Shown here piece after piece: positions 13,001-25,000 of a DNA stretch of 64,000 nt. The translations under genes were made by a program, and so were the position numbers. The DNA lies in NCBI GenBank assembly GCA_034231615.1, contig CM067298.1, forward strand, positions 35,656,127 through 35,720,126, in the 5' to 3' direction. This stretch comes from Meghimatium bilineatum (Eukaryota; Mollusca; Gastropoda; Stylommatophora; Philomycidae). A model generated the notes under the pieces. It searched no databases and was not told where the DNA came from. It saw nothing but the letters and a program-made list of their open reading frames with translations. The stretch's first letter is position 1. Every line of letters starts with the position of its first letter.

Positions 13001-16000
13001 TTCATATGGATGAGTGCACAGCCGGCACCCTGGAGTGTGTTGTGGTTGTATTCTGTTCAAGTGATTGTTAAGCTGTACATGTTGTGTGCGCAGTCGGAAT
13101 ATGATACTCTGGTCTTTTCTTTCCAGGAGGTTGGTATTATCTTTAGGATTTGGGCTGTCATATATTTATAGATTTCCCTCCCAGTGTTTCCCATGGCCCA
13201 TCTGTTCATCCAATTTTCTTTGTTCGCAGATTTCAGAATCATTTTAACTGTGTGCATTGTTGTTTCTGTATAAGGCTGTTCTTGTTGTGCTCCCCTCTTT
13301 GCTAGTCTGTCTGCCTTATCATTACCAGGTGTGTTTGAGTGGCCAGGAATCCACTGCATAACAATGTATCAAGGGAAAATGAATGGTATATTTTTACACC
13401 TCTAAACCAGACAAACTTATAAAAAAATGGCATGCTCAAATTATAAAGAGAAATCTAAGTGATGATGCTAAATCGAACACAGAATTATCTGGCAACAGAT
13501 AGGAAGGCTGTCACAGGCTAGGGTAGACCACCTGAAATGTCAAGGCATGCCGACATTGGTTGTACTGGGCTTATAAGGCGCATAACGGAGGCACAACACC
13601 ATTGTCTAGCAGAAATCGCACGTATATCCATACTGATTATTATGGAGCGAATGCAAAACAAATACAGTAGAACTCTTATTATCCAAATCTCGATTAACCG
13701 AATTCCGAATTATCCGAAATGAATTTGGCGTTAGCAGATATAAATGTCTGTTCTTGCCGCTTAATGTTACAAGTCTCCTACAGCCCATGGATCAGGGTGT
13801 TATTGAGTGCACCAAACGACATTATAGACGTCAATTGCTCCGTAAACTGATATGGTGAAGAAAGAGTTTTACAGTCATATAAACAAATAAATTTGAAAGA
13901 CTGCTGTTACATGATTGCAGATTCTTGTAATACACTTAACGAGCATGGAACAGGATAAATGGCACATCGACCAAAGAATAACTTGAATTTGAAAGGCAAG
14001 GGAAACAATAACAAATAACAGCTGTACTACCTAAAGAACAAGAATTGTCCATTGAAGAAATTGTGAATGCAGCAAAGGAAATCGTGGGTTGCTCAGAATG
14101 TGACATTGATGACGTGGATTAGTGGTTGTTGTGTGATTAAAAACGATCACGGGTTTGATATAATGACAGATGATGAGATCGCCATGGACGAATAGGGTGA
14201 TAACGAAGACAATAATGACACCGGGGGAGAGACAGAAGATGAAAATATTCCTACACACTGGGAAGATTTTATGTGCTTTGACAATGCTTTATAGTGGATG
14301 TAGTGGCCACCGGAATGCGACACTGTACAACTTCTTTCAATGTCTGATTGTATGTATGTACACTTATTTGCTTCATTCTTGAGCTATATCCAAATTTTCA
14401 ATTATCCGAATCGGCTGATCTCCAATTAATTCTGATAATTGGAGTTCTACTGTAATAAGATTATTGATGTTGTTCGGTCAGGTTGAAAGTACCGTCAAAA
14501 ATTGATCGTAGAACTGTGCAAGGAAATGCTGCCATGAAAGTTCTTCCATTGCAGTCACCCAATTCTAAGATAAATAACTGAAGAAGATGTTCACATTTCA
14601 TTGCCTGCACTGGGAGCAGGAGTGAAAACTTCTATTTCTTGTGTAACAAAAAATGTTTAACGTCTTTTAGAAACAAGAATATATTTGTGATGGACGACAT
14701 GATAAAATACCTTACTTTTTATCTTTCAATGTGTTCTGCTCTGTGGCTGAGAGATAATAATCTCTTTTCAGACGATCAAGACAGTTGGGCATTCGAACAG
14801 TTTGGAATGCAATGACAACCTACTAAATGTAAATATTGTCTATTAAATTAGTACTGCCAAAAAATACTGAAATGATCGCTATGTTCTGAATATGATACAC
14901 GCTACTAGCTTCATCTTGAATGCATATAAAGTTTATATTACATTTATTGAAATGCAGGTCTGTTAACAAACAAAGAACAAATATGATTGATTCTAAATCT
15001 CATGTAAAAGAAGAACTGTTGAAGTCAGGGAGGCCACTGGACAAAACTAAAGCTTTTACTTCTAAGAATAGTGTTAAAGTTGGCACCAGTGCAAGCATTC
15101 CTGTACGGCATGTGACACCACAGCAAAACAGACAGACCTATCAGGTAAGACTCCTAGGTGTATATATATATATATTATGTGACATTCTTTCCAGAACAGT
15201 CTTCTTTATGAATCTTCTGAGCTCTTCACGATTCTGGGCGAGTTGACCTCTTGCAGCCAAGGTCATGTTTAACCCTATGGCCCACGCTTCCTCTCTGTGT
15301 TTAAATAATAAATTGGTAGTATATCCAATTCAGGATGTAGCTATCAACCCAGAATTTTTTGGCTGTAGTGATTTTCTAGCAATATAAATATATTCAGTAC
15401 TTTTCCATTGTTTTATGGAATGTCCGGATGCACAGTTGCCTAAGGTAGGATTTGAACCTAGTACCTTTGAGTACTAGGCGTGCTCTGTGGCATGCCACCA
15501 CAGAGCTGGACTTCATGTTTTACATCGTGAGAATATCACATCTGACTTATTAGTTATGAACTGTTTAAATTTTGCAGAGTTTTGAGACAACTTTGTTTGC
15601 AATGGAGGGTATTATTCATATGTACACTGATGGTAGTTACTATCGACATATGCATGATGTAGGTGATTTGCATACCAAATATAGCGTGGAAAGTGACATT
15701 GAAGTTCCTTTGTTAGATAGGAAATGGGAACAGCAGGGAAAATATGTCTGGTCAAACCACACGACAGGGGTGCAAAGGGAATGAAATGCTCTAGGCGGAC
15801 CCATGGTTAGCAGATAACCAAGATCCCAAATGTACCTCCTCGCGGTGCACCCTGGTAACAGAAAACAGCAGCTCGAGCTGATTCTGGCCAAATCATTTGG
15901 GGATCGTGTCCGAGAATGTGGATGTAGCAGATGGAAAGAGATTTGACTGCATTATAGACAAACAATATCTCTGACACCACCAGCATCACCACATGCAGCG

Positions 16001-19000
16001 ACACTGTCGACATACAGTGAAGCTAGTCAGTCCAGTCCGAACATTGGAGGGGCGACCAATGTAAAAGGCATGCAAAGGTAGATGCATGGCGAGAGACAGA
16101 TTTCATAATGAATACAATGAAACAATGAAAGGGCAGAACAGCGCCAGAGGGCAGCGCGAACTGCAAACAGAAAGTGAAAAGTTCCTAGGAAAGGGGACCT
16201 ACAAGCTCTGTTAGCTCGAGATGAGCTTCTAGTTACCTGTGCTCCTAATAGGCAGAGACCCAGACCCAATCATTGGCGTTCGGAAAAGCAAGAAGACCTA
16301 ACACAACTCTAATGTCGAGCCTTCCTATACCGGAAACATGCTCGCAAAGAGAAAGGGTTCCGTACCCGATGGAACAAAAGGGACAAAGAATTTAGTCCTG
16401 GCCCAACTCCTACTGTCAAGCTTTCCTTTACCGGATATACACTTGCAGAGAGAAAGGGTTCAGTATCTGATGGGCTCAGGCACAAAAGGGACAAAGATTT
16501 TACCCTGGCCCAACTCTGCTGCCAAGTTTTCCTACACTGGAAATACACTTGCAGAGAGAAAGGGTTCAGTACCCGATGGGCTCAGGCGCTATTGGGACAT
16601 GGTCGTTCAGCTCAAGAACGCCTTGCTTTCAAACGCGTGGTGTGAGACTCGAACTTGGGCGAGGTGTTCATGATGTCTGTGAACGATGCCTCAGGTAGGA
16701 GGGCGAACGAGCAAGGGTCCAACTCTTCTGATGAGTTCTTCCTCATACGGAACCAGGCTCGCAGATGAGAAACGGTTCAGTACACGATGGGCACAGGCAC
16801 AGTACGTCCAATTGCACGAGATGAGTTCATAGACGGTGGAACACCTCATGCGAGATAGACGTGAATGACAATCGTCTAGGCGAAGAGTCACTACACACCC
16901 ACGTGCCCGGCAACAGATAGACAGGCTGTCACGGACTAGGGAAGCCTACCCGAATTAAAGGCATGACGAAAATGGATGTGCTGGACCTCGGACGTCCTGA
17001 CCACAAGTGGCCAACCGAGGTGCAAATAACACAGTTCTACTGTGGAATCCGGAGTCCCAACCTGAGTGAGTGATGATCACCGAAGAAGAATATTTTCTTT
17101 TCAGTGGCTCCACTAAGCAGCATTCAAAGTAAGAAAAAAAATTGTTCGCCACATGTTGAGTTTGGCAATATATTTTTTTAAATATATATGTATTAAATTA
17201 CTTTTGATATGGTTTCATACAAGACTTCATTTTTCTGTTGTTCGACCAATATGAGTGTAATAAGACAAAAGTTTTAAAGGAAATACATTTTTAAAATCAT
17301 ATTGACAATTTGGTGAAATTGTTCCCTTGTCTTAGTGATGGGGATAGGACAATTGGAAAATCACTTAGTGGGGAAAGGTTAAAACAATTGATATAACTTT
17401 CATATTACAGGAAGCTTGAGTTTGTAAATGAATATTGCTGTGATTAATTAACTACTAAATTTACTTGAAACTGTCACAACTCAAACTGAAAAATGTATCT
17501 ACAGAATTCAAGGAAGTTTGGTATTGCTTCAGACTCTTCCGGTGCACACAAGATATCACAAAAAGGAACAAAGACACCACATCAGAGAGCTGTGGATATA
17601 TTAGCAGACACTGTGAGTTTTGAAGTTGCTTTATATTGTATTTTGATAAAAATAAACTCTGCTAAATCTCACTTTTTTTGCATGCCCTGGGACTAAATAA
17701 AAGAATTTTAATCATTTGCCATCCTTCCTCAGTTATTGTTTTATGTCTTATTGGGTTTTGTCCAAATAATTTGTGTGTGCTCCACCTGGATAATGCTGTG
17801 GCACCTTTGGGGATATGATATGCATTGGGAATTACAGTCCTAAATGGTGACATTTATAAAAATATAGTTTTATTAACCTTTAGCAAGCCAGATTAAAAAA
17901 TACGAAACATCTCCCTGCCACCGGATTCTTTTTTGAAAATTTGCATTATTGATGGTGACTGTTTTGAAAATGTGATAATTTTTTGGTTGTTAGAGATATT
18001 TAAATAATATTTGCACATATAAATAAATAATTGAATTATGCATATATTGGTGTAATTTATGTACATGTGTGTGTGATACCAGACGTATGAGAAAGTGGTA
18101 AAGACGTTTTTCACAAAAAACATATATTTTATAACAAATAAAGAGGGAAAAAATAAGAAGAAAAAATAACTTACCTTACATATCGAATTCCTTGGCAACA
18201 CTGTCAACTAAATCACGTAAATCTGTTGTATTTATGTTCTTTCACTGCGAAATTATCAAAATATAGCCGGGGGAACTGTATAAAACATGAAGATTTGCAG
18301 TAAAATCGTTCTTTGAGCTTAGGCCTAGAGTTATTTTTTCTGCCACTTCAAAATATTCTATATCAAACGTACAAGTCCCCAAACCAGCACGGCATTCTGT
18401 ATATTCACTGCTGTGAAACTAAATAACCTAATAATCCATGATTCAATCCACGATTCAATGTTATTTTATTCGAAATACGATGAAATAAAGGTCTGTAAAA
18501 CCGATCCATCATCATGGCATCGTACCGGTTTACAGATGTGGTCAGATTAATTGCTCTTAAACTTTTACGAATAGCCAGCCATTCTCAAAAACGATCATGT
18601 TGGAAGTGGGGGATGTACCGGCTTCGATTGCGCATGTCCCCAGCTATGTGCACGGACTGTGGTACGTGTAAATCTCACGATAATCTCGCTGGGTGGGACG
18701 GCCCGCCATCAGCGCGCACGGCCATTTTGTTTTTCGGCGGCTGGATATCATATCAGCTCGGTGAAGGTTAATTCTCTCTCATCTCATCTAGTCACTTCAT
18801 CCATGTAATCACATTGCTCTCTTAGAAAGTTGTCGGCATGTCTCTGGCATGTTGTGTAGCCATAGTTTATCTTTCTGACATACAGAGGAGGATCTGCCCA
18901 TGTGTTACAGTGTCCAAAAGAGGAGTAAAGAATAATAACACTGACATACCATGCATGTCATAAAGGGTGACAAGTGCAGCACTACACTCTTTACCCTCTC

Positions 19001-21843
19001 ACCAAAACAAAAAGCCGGTCATATCAAGATAGACGGAGAGCTCTTGAAGGAAGACAAACAACCAACATACCTCGGAGTTACTTTTGATGATAAGCTGACA
19101 TGGAAGCAGCACATAAACAAAGCAACAACAAAAGCCAGGAGGAAGTTAGCTATCCTGAGAAAACTAAGTGGAACCACATGGGGAGCCAGTGGGAATATAC
19201 TCAGTAAAGTTTACCAGCAAGGCATAAGACCACACCTGGAATATGGTTCAGCTGCGTGGTGTCCTGCATCAAACACCACATTACAAGATCTAGATAAAGT
19301 GCAAAACCAGGCACTTAGAATAATGTTGGGAGCAATGAAATCAACACCCATAGCAGAGATGCAGAAAATGGGAAGAATGCAAACACTTGGCGAACGCAGA
19401 GACACAAAAGTACTAATTCAAGCGGAAAAGTTTCAGTGTATGCCAAGTCATCCAATGAAGGAAAGATTCCAAAACCTAGCAATGGGGCGACTGAAAAGAA
19501 GCAGCTTTATCCATCAAGCTAAACGACTCCGTAGACAACTTACAGACCTACCTGAAGTTGACAGCCCCTTAAGGTCTGTACCAGAACAAACCCCATGGAG
19601 TGAAAGGCATGGAATGCCAATATACATTCAGACCCATGTGAAAGGAATACTAAGCGAGGACGAACAGAACAGTGTGCAGCGGAGGACAGTCACCCTCAGT
19701 TTCCTGGACGAGGAATATCCACAAGATATATGGGTCAGAGTATACACAGATGGGTCAGCACAGAATGCTGTGAGGAATGGAGGTGCAGGTGTATATATAG
19801 AATATCCACACAAGCCTAGAGATACAATCAGAACACCGACAGGAAAATTCTGCAATAATTATGATGCAGAAATCCAGGCAATTACTGTGGCAGCTAAAAA
19901 ACTGCTGAACTCCAACTCTGACCTACAGCCTGTGGTATTCCTGACAGATGCAAGGTCAGTGCTTCAAGCTCTCCAGTCTGGAAAACTAACAGACTTGAAA
20001 AAACTACTTAGCGAATTGTCTTACCAGTATAGGGTAACCATGCAGTGGATACCCTCTCACTGTGGAATACCAGGAAATGAAAAAGCAGACCAACTGGCTA
20101 AGGAAGGTGCTGCCGAAGATCAACCAGATATACCAATCACCTACCATCAGAAAAAACAGATGATCAAGTCAATAAGAAAGCCACAAACACCAACACAAGA
20201 TGACTATCACATTATGAACAGATCAGAACAAGTTATAATTCTACGTCTCAGAACAGGACACAACCGACTCCGCAGTCACATGTATACAAAGTTCAAGATT
20301 GGCAACACGGCCATGTGTACATGTGGACAGGCAGTACAGAGTGCCAAACATATACTTCAAGAGTGTTCTGAGCATGAAATGCTGAGGCAGACATATTGGC
20401 CAGAGGAAACAACACTGGAATCAAAGCTCTATGGGACACTGTATGAACTACAAAAGACAGTGAGTTTTATTAAGGAGACAGAATTGCAGATATAGACATG
20501 TTTCAAGTGAACGAAAGAAGAAGAAGAAGAAAAAGGGTGACAAAGCTGAGGTTCGCTGTCAGACTTAATAGTGGGTCAGTAACCCAGAAGCCATGTTGAA
20601 GTTCGATGTGTCAGGCCAAAGAGTGGATATCACTGCCAAGCTTTAAACCTTGGCACACTCTTTTGATTCTCTGAACTGCATCCTGCTAATCTGCAGGAGA
20701 GTGAATGACGAGGGGAAGGAACAAATCTCTTCTCTACTCGTTTGTGATGCCAAGAGCACATGTTCCACTGTCTGCTTGTCATTCACTCATGTTGTTTTGT
20801 CAGAAAACATATGGACTGCTAAGTGCTCTCTTTACTCTTATCCAAAGGAATTACTTCATCATCTATATATATCAATGGATAACTCCATAACTCTTTGTTT
20901 GTGTCGACCAGTATAGAAATATTGAGGGCTTCATCAATTCCGAGAAATTTTATAATTGGTTAATTACTTTAAAAAAAACTCGCCCTTTAGTTGGTATGAG
21001 GGGTCTTAAAAGTTCTGTGGTCTGGCAAAGCTGACCATTGATAACAAACCGATGCACAAAGGTCATATGAATGTAAACAAATATTGCTAATGGATAGGTC
21101 TACTCTACGCAAGAGATTATTATTGTTGCTTTTTAATCAAAATTTACTATACATTTACAGATTCACTATTATTTTAATGAGTCCATCAAATGAAACATTG
21201 CACATCTGCAGTACAATCCATAACGTTTCTTTAAAAAAAACTATGCCTCGCCCAGTAACAATAACGTCACAAATTCCGCATAAACAGTCAGATTTCAGGT
21301 GTCTGGGATAGCGAAGTCGATAACTACACACATCTACAGTCAGTCTACTATTTTTGTTGTTAGAGTTTGATTCCAGAGACTAGTTTATTTTTTTATATTT
21401 TTAAAATTTAATTTGTAGAAACCAGATAAGATTCATTGTCGCATTTGAAGAGTATTTCGCAATCTAATCTTTGTTTGTTATTAATAATTGTCTTACTGTA
21501 GGAGCCTAACCATACTGGTAATTTCTGAAATGTCGGAATATCAAATTTTTTATTAATTAAATTCTATACAGATTATATCGTGGTGGCCTTAGTATAAAGA
21601 GTATGTATTCTGTTTTGGCCTATTCATTATACAATTCGTTATTCATCTATATTAAACATTTATACCACTTTCATGTGACGCAAGCTGATGCACATAAGTA
21701 GAAAACTTCTATTACATATATGGCTTGTATCAACTCTTCACATCATTTTATTTTGTCAAGATATCTTTATCATCATTTTTGCTACTTGCATGTTTTGCAA
21801 TACTAATATCTTCATATTCTCATCCCGGGTATTCCTTCTAGTG

Positions 21844-21923
<80 letters not shown>

Positions 21924-21949
21924 CACTAGAAGGAATACCCGGGATGAGA

Positions 21950-21980
<31 letters not shown>

Positions 21981-22026
21981 CATACATACATATATACATA
22001 CATACATACATACATACATACATACA

Positions 22027-22086
<60 letters not shown>

Positions 22087-25000
22087 CATACATAACTCCA
22101 AAGCAATGTACTTCTGGGGTTCTCTATAGACTACTCAGAAACAGCATGTATACTGGCGATATAAGGCTCCTTTGTAGTGTGGTTTAAATGCCAGCCGGTG
22201 GTGCTCACAGAAAATCTCAAAAATTCTCATGTGTTTCTGCAAAGCTGAACATTGATATGATTGAGTGACCTTTTGACCAATGGTCTAATGAATGTAAACA
22301 TTTGTCAATTTCGGCTAGGCCTACTGAGTAATATAAATTAGTTTTATTGAATTTTATCTGCGTTTTCTCTGTTTTAATCAAAGTTTATGATGTATTAACA
22401 TGTTAGCTATTGTGTCTACTTGCATTTCTGTTATTTATTTTGGTAATTGAATCTATAAAATGAACCATTACGATTTCACATCTGTCTTCTAAACACTTAA
22501 TGTGCACAATTAGAAATGCGAGATTATGCACTGTTAATAAATTGACAGTACTTTTTGAGTCAAAACAATTTTGAGTACTGCGTAGTGCGTCAGGCCATGT
22601 GCCGTCGATTGGTGTTCACTCTACAGGGACATTTAATTTTTTTTTACTACATTATAAGAAAAATATTAACATCTTTTCTATTTTCTTATTCTCACATGGG
22701 GAATCTGGGCATGCTTCTAGAAAATATAATAGATGCGAATATTTTTCTACATTTTTAGGAATGTAGGCAAAGTTTATCTCCTCCTTTCTTCCCTCCAACA
22801 CCCCCCCCCCCCCTTCAGAATATGTATCTAAGGCAGTGACTACAATATCGGTTGCCTCTAATTGTCCACTCCACTATTCTGTTTATTTATTGTCAAGACT
22901 TGCATTCATATGTTAGAATCTGTGTTATTAGCTTCTTGAGAACATGCTACAATAGAGTAGTAAAAGAAAAATATTCACATTTATTCTTTTTTTCATTTTT
23001 ATTTCAGTTTATTCTCACCGGAGCATTGCTGCTAGTGTGTGTGAGTGCGTGTGTGTGAAGCTTTATTTATACATTGAATAATGTGATCTCTCTGATACTT
23101 AATTATTTTAATTATTTCATTCAGGTTGTGGATTCAGTGTTAAATTCCAATGACTCTATAGATTTATTGGATATGAGTGTTAACACTTCATATGAATTTG
23201 GGGAATTAGGTGAGGACAATTTTCTTTTGTTTTATATTCATATTTTAATTAAAGCATTCTTAATAACTGTCACGTTTAAATTATGGGAACACATTGTTAT
23301 CATCTATATTTTATGGTTGTTTGATGGTGAACATTGTGCATGATAAATCTTGTCTTTTTTAATTAGAAATTTGCATTTGAAATTTTGTTTTCTGCATTAA
23401 CAAGGGTTTTAGATGTAAATTTTGTTTTCTGCATTAACAGGGGTTTTAGATATAAATTTTGTTTTCTGCATTAATAAGGGTTTTAGATGTAAATTTTGTT
23501 TTCTGCAGTAACAAGGGTTTTACATGTAAATTTTGTTTTCTGGATTAACAAGGGTTTTAGATGTAATTTTAAAATATTGTTGCATATACTGTATAGGTAT
23601 TGTTATTTAACCATTGTTGATTCTTGATTAATAACTGACTTCACAGCACACGGGACATTCCTATAAGTGCTCCGCCCTCCGCTCCAGCAGCCATCCCAGT
23701 GTATGTAGACTCAGAGTCCCGGTCAGGTGTTGATTGTGTGATCTTCTGGACTTTCCAATAAATATTCTTTTCCTTCCCTCACCTCTAGATACTTCCATTT
23801 CTAACATTCTCTGTATGTGTTAAATTTTTAGGTACCAATATATCTAATTGTATCACCATACAATGTGAACAATCAACTTTTGAACGGAAACCTAATTTGA
23901 CTTAATTAGGTTTGTGAGACGAAGTCTACTATCCAGTCTGCCAGAGAGCTGACATTGATTAAGTCAATACTACAAATTTAATAGTAACAATAATTTTTTC
24001 AAACCAAATGCAGATGTGCATTCTGTGCAAACGGATTTTATTGTTATAGTGGATGGTCTCTGTGGCAAGGTAGTACAGAGCGAGTCTGTGATGGCCAAGG
24101 TACAGCGTTCATTCCCTGCAACAGACATTTGAGCATCCGGACCCTTTAGAAAGCAGTGACAAACTACTGAACTTATTTATATTGCTTAGAAAATCACTAC
24201 AGCCCAAAAATGCTGGATAGCTACATCCTGAATAAGCTACCAATTTATTTTAGTGGATGGTACTTATAATTAATGAAAATTGTATGGACATTTAATGTGA
24301 GAACTAAACACTCTTTCATCAATAAAATTGGTCATATATTAAAAAACAGACAACCAAAGAATATAACCACACATAGGAAATTGTACACAACTATTGGGGT
24401 GGCACATATCTCATGACCAGTTAATGTTATTGACTGTATCTTCACATGGTCGGTTTCCTACCTGTTATCTGTAATATATTTTATTTCAAGTTCCTACGAA
24501 TTTTCAGAGTTATTAATATTTCTAAGAATACATAAGATATATTAACACACTCATTCTTAATCGATTAACATTCAAATCTTAAGTAAAGCTAAACGTAAGC
24601 TGAGTTATGAACCAGTGTCATAACACACAGTTTTCCCATGAGTGCTCAGCTGCCTAGCTTTTGGCTGACCAGATACCGTCAGACCAGTGTCACCTACTGC
24701 ATTTGCTTAGTGATAGCACCATTCCTCGGCCTTACCCTACTTTTCTGTAACTGGGTTAACCACGGGAGTAATTTTTATTTCAAACTATAATGAGTGAGCT
24801 CAAAGCCTGGTAGGCTGATCAGTAACTTAACACTGCCAGCAAGGCTCCTAAATGTTAACTGTAAATATATGAAAATGAAAGCAATTGTCAATTTCAGATT
24901 ATTGATATCTCCAAAGAGCTTAGCAAAAAAAGTGTACCAGTATCTCATTCTTTTGTGGCTGATGCAGAGTGTGAAGATTATGACTTGCTCACAGCTGAAG

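Noticed and set aside
15578-15650. YTDGS motif in exon f suggesting a captured RNase H domain
   Set aside because: Only the five-residue motif matches; the following residues lack the Glu and Asp blocks of RNase H, so it is probably coincidence.
16027-16673. Several 80-110-codon frames on both strands
   Set aside because: They follow the roughly 105-bp tandem units (repeated KRKGS/ERKGS blocks), so they are repeat artefacts.
21688-22129. Open frames on both strands full of YIYIYI and YVCM
   Set aside because: They are direct translations of the TA and TACA microsatellites; no gene evidence.
23377-23567. Regularly spaced repeats, CRISPR-like
   Set aside because: Units are contiguous with no unique spacers, in a eukaryotic intron; a plain tandem repeat.
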